From the NCBI GenBank assembly GCA_036384915.1, contig DASVLJ010000025.1:1-64000 (forward strand): a stretch of 64,000 nt of DNA, read 5' to 3'. The stretch is from PKWO01 sp036384915 (GTDB lineage Bacteria > Pseudomonadota > Gammaproteobacteria > Burkholderiales > Burkholderiaceae_D). Positions 7,257 through 15,620 of this stretch are shown piece after piece (positions within the stretch are counted from its first letter, which is position 1; each line of letters begins with the position of its first letter). The position numbers were made by a program, and so were the translations under genes. Under the pieces are notes generated by a model. The model made no database searches and was not told the origin of the DNA. It saw only the letters and a program-made list of their open reading frames with translations.

Positions 7257-9329
7257 CTATGACGCCAGCATCAGCTCAAAGTGGCCTATCGCATCCTTGT
7301 ACATCTGGATCTGGTCATGCAGCAGTTCGCGTTCGCTCACGGCCTCGCGCGCAGCGCCATCCTCGGAATCGAGCAGGGCATCGCCGTTGCCTTCTCTTAC
7401 GCCGCTCCCATTGGCGCTGGCCTGCGCTGCGGCCAGCGCTTGCGCGTGCACTTCGTCGATTCCCGGGTAATCCTTCATGCCGATGGCGGCCATCAATGCC
7501 AGCAGCGCGCCATTGTTGCCCGCCGCTTGCGACACCTTGAGCTGGGTCAGCCAGACCTTGCCGCCGGCGCTTGCGGGCAGGTTCCTGCGCAATTGTGCGG
7601 CCAGCATCAGCGACAGGTTTTCCGCAAGCTCGGCCGGCAAAGGCAGTCCGGCGCCGTCAAACAGCACGATGGAGACGTGTGCATGGTTTGAGGCATCGTG
7701 ATGGGCCGAAAGCGCGATGTGGCGGCCGTCCAGATCGAGCGTCGCGCGCCAGTCTTCGCCGTTGCGCACGCCTTCGGCAAGGGGGGCAGAGAGACTGGCC
7801 ACGGCGCTGTCGTCGCGCCGCGCCAGTTTCGCTTGGTCCAGCTTGTGCGTGGATAGGCGCAATTGCGGATCGGCCGCATTTTCCGCCTCGGCCAGGATGT
7901 CGAGAAATTCGGCATCGCGCGCCGCCGGCAGTGCCGGTTCGCCTTCCTTGGCCTTGCCCTTGCGGGCGCGGTGCAGGTCGATCAGGTAGTCGCGCATTCC
8001 CTCTATGCGCGCCGCAAAGCCGGGCGCGGCGGCCAGGCCCGATATCTCCTCGCCCTCGTCCGGTTCGGCGGCCCTGGCGGCCGCCAATTCAGGGGCCGCC
8101 GCCGTTTCGATATGGCCTATCGCCCGCTCGAACATGCGAAGGCGTTTCTTCTCGTAGGAAGCGCTGAACTCGTAAGGCAGGCCGAACCAGGGGCGATGCT
8201 GCGCAAGATGGCCGGGCCGTTCGTCCGTGCCCTCCTGCCGTTGGCGCAAGGTCTGCCCCTTTTTGTTGACGGGCTCGTCTTCCAGTTCGGGCCGCGCCTC
8301 CAGCAGCGCATGCATGTTCGATCTCAGCGTCATGTGCTTGAAAAACCGGGCGCCGAGCAGCTTGTCGCCGTCACTCACCCGCACGCCGAAATCCTTGGAC
8401 GGCCCGCTCGCGTGGTCCAGCGCCTCCTTGTGCAGTTGCTCGATATCGGGATCGCCCAGCATCTCCCGCGCGGCGGCAAGCGCAAATATGGCGCTGCCGT
8501 CTTCGGTTTTCTGGATGGAGGTGTGGACGTTGTTGAACCAGACCTTGGCATCGCGCGGCTTGCGCGCGTGGCGCGGTTTGCGCTCGTCGTCCAAGGCTTC
8601 GTTGAGATGGTCGACCAGCGAGCTGGCGACCATGGACCAGTCGCGCGCGGAAAATTCCCCGGCGGTGCTGTCTACGACGACTATTGACACGTGCATGGGC
8701 TTGCTCAAGGCGTGCCGGACCGATAGTGCCACCTGGTGCCCGTTCATGTCGACGATGGCATGCCAGGTTTGCGGCATATGCATGCCGGCCACAAGGCGGC
8801 GCGCCAGGCTCCCCACTGCAGCCGGGTCGTCCCCCCGGCTCAGGCGCTTATAGTCGATGGCATGCGCGCTCAGCCGCAATGTCGGCATGCGCGCGTTTTC
8901 CACGGCGACGAGCAGGTCGAGAAATTCCGTATCGCGGCTGCCGCGCATTTCGAGCTTGACCGGTTCGGCGGCGAAGGCGGCGCGCAAGTCGGCCAGATAC
9001 GCCTTCATGTCGCCCAGCCGTTTCGCGATGCCCGTATCGTCGCCTGCTGGCATGTCGGCGCGCGGCTGGGCGCGCAGGCCCAATGCCACCCGATGGCGCG
9101 CATTGATGGCCGCGGCGGCCGGGGCGGCGACGCCGCTAACCCCCGCGGCAGCGCCGCGCGCCGTCGATTGCAGCGCATGCAGCCCGCCCAAGGCCGATTG
9201 CGCCGCGGGACGGGCGCGGCTGTTTGCCGGTGCGGGCGCGGCGTTCGAAGGCGGCGCCCCCTCATGGGAATGATCGTGAGGAATGGCCGCCGGTTCGGCG
9301 GATACCGCTTGTCGTATCGTGATGGTCAT
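7257..9329 (-). CDS. Tandem YopJ-like (acetyltransferase effector fold) protein lacking catalytic Cys
   Basis: Protein of 690 residues. The ATG at 9329 follows GGAAGGA; the frame extends upstream without a better start. Residues 1-90 are Ala/Pro/Ser-rich and disordered-looking, like the secretion region of a type III effector. Two YopJ/HopZ-like domains follow. Domain 1 (about 105-405) has GHQVALSV (His198), VVVDSTAG (Asp220), IQKTEDGSAIFAL, FFKH and VNKKGQT, ending in YEKKRLRMFERAI; these line up in order with YopJ segments including IQRSSSECGIF, TFYKH, VNKKNET and KKRIAEYK. The catalytic Cys position is Ser279 and the Glu is Asp220. Domain 2 (about 440-690) repeats the order, with His537, Asp558 and Gly607 in place of Cys. 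It is therefore probably a pseudoenzyme or a divergent hydrolase. No type III secretion genes are in the window. The match is by eye from remembered YopJ sequence. Confidence 0.65.
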   Translation of the reverse strand: MTITIRQAVSAEPAAIPHDHSHEGAPPSNAAPAPANSRARPAAQSALGGLHALQSTARGAAAGVSGVAAPAAAAINARHRVALGLRAQPRADMPAGDDTGIAKRLGDMKAYLADLRAAFAAEPVKLEMRGSRDTEFLDLLVAVENARMPTLRLSAHAIDYKRLSRGDDPAAVGSLARRLVAGMHMPQTWHAIVDMNGHQVALSVRHALSKPMHVSIVVVDSTAGEFSARDWSMVASSLVDHLNEALDDERKPRHARKPRDAKVWFNNVHTSIQKTEDGSAIFALAAAREMLGDPDIEQLHKEALDHASGPSKDFGVRVSDGDKLLGARFFKHMTLRSNMHALLEARPELEDEPVNKKGQTLRQRQEGTDERPGHLAQHRPWFGLPYEFSASYEKKRLRMFERAIGHIETAAAPELAAARAAEPDEGEEISGLAAAPGFAARIEGMRDYLIDLHRARKGKAKEGEPALPAARDAEFLDILAEAENAADPQLRLSTHKLDQAKLARRDDSAVASLSAPLAEGVRNGEDWRATLDLDGRHIALSAHHDASNHAHVSIVLFDGAGLPLPAELAENLSLMLAAQLRRNLPASAGGKVWLTQLKVSQAAGNNGALLALMAAIGMKDYPGIDEVHAQALAAAQASANGSGVREGNGDALLDSEDGAAREAVSERELLHDQIQMYKDAIGHFELMLAS

Positions 9330-9550
9330 CGCGTTGCGTCCTTCCAAAGGCCCATTGTCGCCGGGCCCTGGCAGGCGCTGGCCGGGCAAATGCGAACAAA
9401 AGTCGCTTTGTCGGCACGATCTGCCTGCGACTTGGCAATGAAGCCCCATGGAGCAACGCGGCGACGTTACGGCCTCTATCCGCCATTTGCAACGCATAGG
9501 AACGAATGCGCCATCCGGTGATCTATCTATCCGGCGAATTTCACCGCGTC

Positions 9551-9618
9551 CGTTTGTTACCTCGTTTTACCCGATTTACCAAACGTTAACCCCGTTTTAC
9601 ACATTGCGCTTCTATAAT
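9551..9618 (+). promoter_or_regulatory. Phased TTAC repeats and TATAAT box upstream of lipoprotein gene
   Basis: Five TTAC/TTAAC motifs end at 9560, 9570, 9579, 9590 and 9600, about one DNA turn apart. A consensus -10 box TATAAT is at 9613-9618. No good -35 hexamer lies 16-18 bp upstream of it, which suggests activator dependence. The repeats could be a multi-site regulator binding region controlling the gene at 9664, the divergent YopJ-like gene, or both. Confidence 0.4.
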
Positions 9619-9663
9619 TTTGCTTCACCGGATCAATCAAGAACAAGTAACCGAGGAACATCC

Positions 9664-10290
9664 ATGAACCAATTTCGCCGCCGCTTCGGCACATCCCGTG
9701 TTTCCCGCCCGCTGATATTGCCGCTCTGCGCGCTGGCAGGCTTGTCGCTCTCGGGCTGCGGCGGCGTGCTCGATGCGACCATAGGCGGGACGGTCTCGGG
9801 TTTGTCCGGCGGCACCTCGGTGGTGTTGCTCAACAACGGCAGCGATCCGATCACGGTCTCGGCCAACGGCAGCTTCACCTTCGACAAGACGATCTCGGCG
9901 CAAAACACCTATGACGTCACCGTCGAGACCCAGCCTATCGGCGAAACCTGCACCGTGAGCAATGCCACCGGTACGGTAACGCAGAATGGCGGCGACATCA
10001 CCGATGTCGCGGTGAGCTGCAATGCCACCACCACCTCGAGCAATTATGTCTATGTGACCATTGCGGGATTGGCGGCCAATGCGTCGGTTACGCTCTCCGA
10101 CGGCACATCCAGCCAGGCGTTTTCGGCCAACAGCACGGCGCCGGTTGCGTTCTCGACCGCTTTGTCCTACGGTGCGGCGTACGACGTCACAGTCACCACC
10201 AATCCGTCCGGCCAAACTTGCACGGTGACCAATGCCACCGGCACGATTTCCTCTTCGGGAACCACGGCGGCCGCCGTAACCTGCCAGTGA
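9664..10290 (+). CDS. Lipoprotein with two beta-sandwich-like repeats
   Basis: Protein of 208 residues. The ATG at 9664 follows GAGGAAC and begins a long signal ending in the lipobox LSLSGC, so the mature Cys is around residue 34. The mature part is two tandem repeats of about 80-85 residues, each with the pattern G-L-(x)n-V-x-L-x-(N/D)-G, then YDVTV-x-T-x-P-x-G-x-TCTV-x-NATGT and a final V-x-C. The paired Cys residues in each repeat suggest a disulfide. This repeat type occurs in large extracellular proteins of related bacteria; here it makes a minimal two-repeat lipoprotein. Function unknown, probably surface-exposed. The DUF192 gene begins 42 bp downstream and may be cotranscribed. Confidence 0.75.
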   Translation: MNQFRRRFGTSRVSRPLILPLCALAGLSLSGCGGVLDATIGGTVSGLSGGTSVVLLNNGSDPITVSANGSFTFDKTISAQNTYDVTVETQPIGETCTVSNATGTVTQNGGDITDVAVSCNATTTSSNYVYVTIAGLAANASVTLSDGTSSQAFSANSTAPVAFSTALSYGAAYDVTVTTNPSGQTCTVTNATGTISSSGTTAAAVTCQ

Positions 10291-10332
10291 GTGGTGGTAT
10301 AGTCACGGCTTTCGACCTATCTCCGTCAAGCC

Positions 10333-10788
10333 ATGAAGCATTTGTTTGCCGCCGCGTCCGCCGTTGCGATGTTGTCCCTGGGTAACCTCGCACAGGCGCA
10401 GGACGTCGGTTTTCGTGTCACCAAGCTCGCCGTCGGCATGAACCTGATCGATGCCGAAGTGGCCGAAACCGCAGCCGCACGCGAGCAGGGCTTGATGTAC
10501 CGCAAGTCACTGGCCCTCAACAGCGGCATGCTGTTCGACTTCGAGCGCCCGGCAACCAAGGTGTGCATGTGGATGAAGAACACCAATATCCCGCTGTCGG
10601 TGGCCTTCATGGACAACCAGGGCGTCATCCTCAACATTGAAGACATGCAGCCGCAGACGCTGGACAACCATTGTTCGGCCCAAGGCAAGGCGGTGCGTTA
10701 TGCCCTCGAGATGCAATTGGGCTGGTTCGCGCAAAAGCATGTGCGCGTAGGCGACCAGGTCAAAAAGGCGGATTCCGCAGGCAAATAA
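10333..10788 (+). CDS. Exported DUF192 family protein
   Basis: Protein of 151 residues with a clear Sec signal peptide (cleavage near AQAQD, residue 22). The rest is one DUF192 domain of the usual length. The family hallmarks are visible: EQGLMYRKSL, GMLFDFERP, CMWMKNT-x-IPL and AFMD-x-xGVI, ending with the RYALEMQLGWF helix-strand. DUF192 proteins are small periplasmic or secreted beta-barrel-like proteins of unknown function. An intrinsic terminator follows at 10862-10885. The spacing from the lipoprotein gene upstream (42 bp) suggests a two-gene unit. Confidence 0.85.
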   Translation: MKHLFAAASAVAMLSLGNLAQAQDVGFRVTKLAVGMNLIDAEVAETAAAREQGLMYRKSLALNSGMLFDFERPATKVCMWMKNTNIPLSVAFMDNQGVILNIEDMQPQTLDNHCSAQGKAVRYALEMQLGWFAQKHVRVGDQVKKADSAGK

Positions 10789-10861
10789 GCTCGGTTTTCC
10801 CCGTTCTGCAACGGGCGTAATTGCGGGGAGATTGCAAAAATAGCAAAAATTGCGGAAAATT

Positions 10862-10885
10862 ACCGGCCGGCTTGGCTGGTTTTTT
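10862..10885 (+). terminator. Rho-independent terminator after DUF192 gene
   Basis: ACCGGCC (10862-10868) pairs with GGCTGGT (10874-10880) across a 5-nt loop, with one G-U pair, followed by a run of Ts to 10885. It closes the lipoprotein-DUF192 unit. Confidence 0.7.
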
Positions 10886-10900
10886 CGGTCGCCTTCTCGA

Positions 10901-10906
10901 TATAAT
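10901..10906 (+). promoter_or_regulatory. -10 box (TATAAT) of DUF4214 copy 2
   Basis: A consensus TATAAT lies 160 bp upstream of the gene at 11067 and directly behind the previous terminator. No strong -35 is visible. If used, the transcript has a leader of about 150 nt that holds no recognised riboswitch. Confidence 0.45.
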
Positions 10907-11066
10907 TGTCGTTCAATAAAAACATCCAGGCAGGCTTGCCGGCGCCGAGGCGCGTGGAACAACCAGAGCAGGCCGCTCACCATCCACACAAGGAATATCC
11001 GGGACCGCCATGGCCAATGCCTTTGGCGGACGGGAGTTTAACGCCCAAACATTGTCAGGGGGATTC

Positions 11067-12110
11067 ATGGGTATTCGGTTTTCTCGCTTTGCTTTGCCTG
11101 CCGTAATTGTTGCCGCCGCCATGCTGGCGGCTTGCGGAGCGGGCGGCAGCGACACGGCTGCGCGCACGCAGATGTCGCAGCCGCGTATCAAGCAGGTCGG
11201 TACGCAGAAGTCGGACTATGCCACGGTGGTGCAGCAGCTGTATATCGCCTATTTCGGCCGGCCGGCCGACCCGAACGGGTTGGACAATTTCGAAAACCAG
11301 TTGCTGCTATTGGGCGCGCCGACCGATGCCGGCGGCCTTGCCGACGCCTACAAGACCAACACGGCCATCGCTTCGCTGATCGACAGTTTCGGCTTGTCGA
11401 CCGAATCGAAAAACCTGTATGGCTCCACCACCACGGCGCAATTTGTCGCTTCCATTTTCGCTAACGTGCTGGGGCGACAGCCCGCAGCGGACGGCTCGAG
11501 TTTCTGGGTCAAGGCCATCGACAGCGGCGCCACCAGCAGGGGCGATGCCGCGCTCTCCATCATGGCCGGTGCGTTTGCCAATACTTCCAATCCCGCCCAG
11601 GCCCAGCTCGACGTCCAACTGATCGACAACCGCGTCGGCGTGGCCGCGAATTTCACCGGCGAGGTGTCTTCCCTCAATGCGGTATCAAGCTATGCCGGCT
11701 CCGCTGCGGCGCAAAGCGCGCGCCAGATGCTGGCCCAGGTGACGTCGACCACCACGGCGTCGACGCAGCAAATCGTGACCGTAATCCAGGGCTTGATCAG
11801 CTCGGCGCTGCAGGCGTATGCGGGCAATTATTGCGGTTCGATTTCCGGCGCCTTTAGCGGCACGGTCGATCTGACGCTCACGTCCAACGGCAATTCGACC
11901 TTCGCCGTCACCGGTACGGTTTTTGTCGACGGCCAGAGCATCCCGATCCAGGGCACGACGCTGCCGCCGACCTTGAACGTGGTGCTGATGTGCACCACGG
12001 GCGAGTGCGGTACGGCCACGGCCACCGTGACCACCAGCGCGATCGCGGGCACGTATTCGATTACACACGTGGGCTCGGGCAATATTTCACTGTCGCATTC
12101 CTGCTCTTGA
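11067..12110 (+). CDS. DUF4214 domain lipoprotein (copy 2)
   Basis: Protein of 347 residues. The ATG at 11067 follows CAGGGGGATT and begins a lipoprotein signal with lipobox MLAAC; an in-frame ATG at 11010 would add 19 residues and spoil the signal. Residues about 45-225 repeat the DUF4214 pattern of copy 1 (YATVVQQLYIAYFGRPADPNG, GAPTD, SLIDSFGLSTES, FANVLGRQP, LIDNR). The C-terminal 100 residues differ from copy 1: a Thr/Ser/Gly-rich beta region with four Cys (YCGSISG, MCTTGECG, SHSCS), possibly two disulfides. The paralogues share the N-terminal module and lipid anchor but have swapped C-terminal domains, which suggests surface proteins diversified at the exposed end. Confidence 0.85.
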   Translation: MGIRFSRFALPAVIVAAAMLAACGAGGSDTAARTQMSQPRIKQVGTQKSDYATVVQQLYIAYFGRPADPNGLDNFENQLLLLGAPTDAGGLADAYKTNTAIASLIDSFGLSTESKNLYGSTTTAQFVASIFANVLGRQPAADGSSFWVKAIDSGATSRGDAALSIMAGAFANTSNPAQAQLDVQLIDNRVGVAANFTGEVSSLNAVSSYAGSAAAQSARQMLAQVTSTTTASTQQIVTVIQGLISSALQAYAGNYCGSISGAFSGTVDLTLTSNGNSTFAVTGTVFVDGQSIPIQGTTLPPTLNVVLMCTTGECGTATATVTTSAIAGTYSITHVGSGNISLSHSCS

Positions 12111-12329
12111 GTTTGCTTCCGGATTGGCCCTTGAATTTGGTTCTCGCCGCCGCGCCACGGGCGGGGCGGCCGGAATTTCGCCGCCTGGGCGTGCATGACT
12201 GGAAATTCTGGCTACAATCTTCACACTATGGTTACACCATGCTTTGCCAAAGGATCAGATTGAACCGGCTGTCGCAATCGCCCACCCTGTCCGCCCGCGG
12301 GCGCAACCTGGCACATTCCAAGGCCTGAC

Positions 12330-13004
12330 TTGCTCGACGGCCGCCTGTCCCTGACCACGCCCGAGGGCATTCGCCTGTCGCTGACACCGGCCGGGCCGGG
12401 TGTGCGCGCGCGCGCCTGGCTGTTCGACGTGCTGATATGGCTTGCTTCGCTATGGGCCATGGCGATGATCCTCGGCATGCTGGGCAAGGTGGGGCAATCG
12501 CTGTTCCTGATCTGGATATTCCTCGCCAACTGGGGTTACCCCGTGATCTGCGAGGTGTATTTCGGCGGGCGCACCATAGGCAAGCGCATCGCCGGCATCC
12601 GTGTGTTGCGCTCCGACGGCTTGCCGGTGGGCTGGCGCGAATCGGGCATACGCAATCTCCTGCTGGTGGCGGATTTCCTGCCGGCTTTCTATGCCACCGG
12701 CCTGATCAGCATGCTGTACGACGGTCAATTCCGCCGCCTGGGCGACATTGTGGCGCGCACCCAGGTGGTCTACGTGGACAAGCCGCCGGCGCGCACCGTC
12801 CTGCCCAAGGCCGTGCCCATGCCGCTGCCGTTCCCGCTCACGCCGGAAGAGCAGCGCGTGCTGGTCGATCTGTTCGAACGCGAACGTACGCTGCCACCCG
12901 GCCGCCTGGCCGAGCTCGGCAGCATTGCCCATGAGCTGACCGGGCTGCATGACCGCGAATCGCTCGAACGCATGCGCAGTTACGTGGCGGGACTGGTGCA
13001 ATGA
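12330..13004 (+). CDS. RDD family membrane protein
   Basis: Protein of 224 residues, first gene of the operon running to 19426. Its start is the TTG at 12330, inferred from frame limits. The RDD domain covers residues about 20-155: RARAWLFDVLIW (first helix with the conserved Arg-x-x-Asp), three membrane helices, GGRTIGKRIAGIRV, and LISMLYDGQFRRLGDIVARTQVV with the conserved Arg-Asp. The C-terminal 70 residues are cytoplasmic and rich in charged residues. RDD proteins are poorly understood; some are transporters, and others accompany MoxR/DUF58 operons. The stop overlaps the next start by 4 nt (ATGA), so translation is coupled. A TACAAT at 12212 is a possible -10 box. Confidence 0.85.
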   Translation: MLDGRLSLTTPEGIRLSLTPAGPGVRARAWLFDVLIWLASLWAMAMILGMLGKVGQSLFLIWIFLANWGYPVICEVYFGGRTIGKRIAGIRVLRSDGLPVGWRESGIRNLLLVADFLPAFYATGLISMLYDGQFRRLGDIVARTQVVYVDKPPARTVLPKAVPMPLPFPLTPEEQRVLVDLFERERTLPPGRLAELGSIAHELTGLHDRESLERMRSYVAGLVQ

Positions 13005-13975
13005 AACAGAGCCAGTTCGAGAGCGAGCACGCCGGCCTGTGGCGCGAGATCGACGCCATTCTGGCCGGCGCTTCGCTGCAGACCGAGGAATTGCCGGCTT
13101 ATTACCGCCGCCTGTGCCAATGCCTGGCGTTGGCGCTGCAGCGCGGTTATTCGCCGACGCTGACCGATTACCTGCAGCGCATGGCTTTCGATTGCCATAG
13201 CCGCATCTACGGCTCGGTGGTGGAGCGCCCGATGCGCCTGCGCGCCTGGATCAATTACGATTTGCCGCGCCGCGTGCGCCAGGAGTGGCGCCTCCTGCTC
13301 ACGATCGCGCTGGCGTTCTGGGGCGTCGGCCTCTTGTGCGGCTTACTGGTCTGGTGGAAGCCTTACCTGGCATACAGCTTTCTCGATGCCAGGGAATTAA
13401 ACGAGATGCACCGCATGTACCAGCCCGGGGCGGTCGGTGCCGGCCGCGGCGGGGCCGATGGCGATCTGGCCATGTTTGGCTTCTACATCTGGAACAATGT
13501 CTCTATCGGTTTCCGCACTTTCGCTTCCGGCTTGTTTGCCGGCATTCCGGCGCTGCTGTCGGTGGTGTTCAACGGCATCAACGGCGGCGTGGTGGCGTCC
13601 TGGCTCAGCCTCGACTCGACTACGCGTGCCACTTTCTGGCCCTTCGTGGTCACGCATTCGAGTTTCGAAATCTATGGCTTGATGCTCTCCGGCGTCGCCG
13701 GCATGCGCCTGGGCCTGGTGCTGATCAAGCCGGGCCGCCTGTCGCGCCGCCACGCCCTGTTTGCGGCGGGCCAGCGCATGTTCCCGGTAGTGGTGGGGGC
13801 GGCGCTCTTCACCTTCATTGCCGCCTTCTTCGAAGCCTTCTGGTCGGCCAACCCGGCCGTGCCCGATGCGGTCAAGTACTCGGTGGCGGCCGTATGCTGG
13901 ACGTCGCTGACGGCTTATTTCATCTTCGCCGGGCGCGGCGGCGCCACGGAAGAGGAGGGCCAGGATGCAGCTTGA
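13001..13975 (+). CDS. Stage II sporulation protein M-like membrane protein
   Basis: Protein of 324 residues. Residues 1-95 are cytoplasmic and helical. After about residue 100 several membrane helices follow, with the SpoIIM-like (DUF95) pattern: YIWNNVSIGFRTFASGLFAGI, VFNGINGG, HSSFEIYGLMLSGVAGMRLG. In non-sporulating proteobacteria this family regularly sits beside RDD, DUF4129, MoxR and DUF58 genes, as here, and has nothing to do with spores. It overlaps its upstream neighbour by 4 nt and its downstream neighbour by 11 nt, so all three are probably translated together and may form a membrane complex. Confidence 0.85.
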   Translation: MKQSQFESEHAGLWREIDAILAGASLQTEELPAYYRRLCQCLALALQRGYSPTLTDYLQRMAFDCHSRIYGSVVERPMRLRAWINYDLPRRVRQEWRLLLTIALAFWGVGLLCGLLVWWKPYLAYSFLDARELNEMHRMYQPGAVGAGRGGADGDLAMFGFYIWNNVSIGFRTFASGLFAGIPALLSVVFNGINGGVVASWLSLDSTTRATFWPFVVTHSSFEIYGLMLSGVAGMRLGLVLIKPGRLSRRHALFAAGQRMFPVVVGAALFTFIAAFFEAFWSANPAVPDAVKYSVAAVCWTSLTAYFIFAGRGGATEEEGQDAA

Positions 13976-15620
13976 CAAGCTCGAACTCGCGCTGCGTCCG
14001 CGCCCGGCCAACCAGGCGCTCGACCTCGGCTATGCGCTGCTGCGCGCCCACGCCGGCCCGACCTACGGCGCATGGCTTGCGCTGTGGCTGCCGCTGATGG
14101 GAGTTTGCGCCGTGCTGGCCTTGTGGCAAAAGGAATATTATTACTTCCTGCTCCTGGGCTCGTGGCTGCGCGCCTTGCCCGAACGCGCGCCGCTATACGT
14201 CCTGTCGCGTTGCGTGTTCGGCGAAAACGTCACCTGGCGCGAAGCCGTGCGGGCCTGGCCCAAACAGCTCGGCGGGGGCTGGTTTCGCCTGCTCACCTGG
14301 TACCGCATGGTGGCGTTTGCGCGCAGCCTGTATGCGCCGATCTGGCAGCTCGAAGGCGCACGGGGCAAGACCGCGGCGGAACGGCGGCGGGTGATCGGAC
14401 GCAACGGCACGAGCACGTCGGCAATGTGGTTCGGCATTTGCTGCGGCTGCTTCGAAATCGTGCTGGCCCTCGGGCTGTTGGCCTTCATTTCCATCTTCCT
14501 CAGCGACAACGGCGTCAATCCGTTTTTGTTGATCGGCAACCTGGTGCAGGGCAAGGTCGAAAGCAATTTGACGATCGGCCTGTTTTTCCTCGCCTTCACC
14601 GTCGCCGGCGCCATCGTCGGGCCGATTTATGTCGCGGGCGGTTTCACCCTTTATCTTAATCGCCGCGCCACCCTGGAAGCCTGGGATCTGGAAATCGCCT
14701 TGCGCCAGATCAAGCGGCCCAGGTCGCATGCCCTGGAAGCGGCCGTTGCGGAAGGTGCGGGCGCTGAATCCGTCGCGCAATCCGCCGCTGAACCGCCGCA
14801 CCGCAAGAGTGTTAACGTCAGCGGGCTCGGCCTGGTTGTGGCCTGCCTGCTGAGCGCGGCCCTGGCGGCCGCGCCGCAATCCGCGCAGGCGGCCGGGACC
14901 GCTCCGCATCAATGCGAAGCCCCCTCCTGGATCAAGGACCGCGACGCTACGCGCCAGCCCGCCCTCGATGCGCAGCAGGAGCAAGCGCGGCGCGAGCTGG
15001 CGCAGATCTACGATACCGACGATCTGCGCGGCTACGTCTGCAACAAGCACTGGGTGTGGAAGCCTTTCGACGACAAGCCCAAGCATAAGGACGAGGTCAA
15101 GCCGCGTTCTGCGATCAACCTGGGCGTGCTGCCCGATTTGCTGAAGATCGTCTTCATCGCCCTCTTGATCGCCGCGCTCGGCTACCTGGCCTACCGTTTC
15201 CGCGACTCGTTTGCCGGCCTCACGGTGCCGCAGGCACGGCGCCGCGCAACCGAAGTCGCCGGCCTCGACATCCGGCCGGAAAGCCTGCCCGACGATGTGC
15301 CGACCCAGGTGCTGGCCCTGTGGCGCAAGGGAGAGTTGCGCCAGGCGCTGGCCTTGCTCTATCGGGCGACCATCTCGCGCCTGGTGCATGACGACGGCCT
15401 GGAAATCAACGCCGGCGCCACCGAAGGCGATTGCTCGCGGCTGGCCGAGCGCGCGGCGAAGAACAACGCGCTCTCCGCCGGCAGGCTCAAGGCCACCGCG
15501 CTGGCGACGCAGCTATGGCTGCGCGCGGCCTATGCCGGCCGCTGGCCCGATGAAGCGGCCGTGGCGGAAGGCTGCCGCCTCTGGGGCAGCGAATTCGATG
15601 GCGGCAAGGGGGCTGCATGA
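13965..15620 (+). CDS. DUF4129-type multi-pass membrane protein
   Basis: Protein of 551 residues. The N-terminal half (1-250) has about five membrane helices separated by loops with many Arg/Trp residues. Around residue 290 another hydrophobic, Ala-rich segment resembles an internal signal anchor; the loop after it contains two Cys (QCEAPSW, YVCNKHW). One more helix lies near 385-410 (LLKIVFIALLIAALGYLAYRF). The C-terminal 130 residues form a cytoplasmic DUF4129-like domain (LWRKGELRQALALLYRATISRLV, then EGDC, LWLRAAYAGRWP). DUF4129 is a regular companion of MoxR/DUF58 and transglutaminase-like genes. Starts and stops overlap both neighbours. Confidence 0.8.
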   Translation: MQLDKLELALRPRPANQALDLGYALLRAHAGPTYGAWLALWLPLMGVCAVLALWQKEYYYFLLLGSWLRALPERAPLYVLSRCVFGENVTWREAVRAWPKQLGGGWFRLLTWYRMVAFARSLYAPIWQLEGARGKTAAERRRVIGRNGTSTSAMWFGICCGCFEIVLALGLLAFISIFLSDNGVNPFLLIGNLVQGKVESNLTIGLFFLAFTVAGAIVGPIYVAGGFTLYLNRRATLEAWDLEIALRQIKRPRSHALEAAVAEGAGAESVAQSAAEPPHRKSVNVSGLGLVVACLLSAALAAAPQSAQAAGTAPHQCEAPSWIKDRDATRQPALDAQQEQARRELAQIYDTDDLRGYVCNKHWVWKPFDDKPKHKDEVKPRSAINLGVLPDLLKIVFIALLIAALGYLAYRFRDSFAGLTVPQARRRATEVAGLDIRPESLPDDVPTQVLALWRKGELRQALALLYRATISRLVHDDGLEINAGATEGDCSRLAERAAKNNALSAGRLKATALATQLWLRAAYAGRWPDEAAVAEGCRLWGSEFDGGKGAA

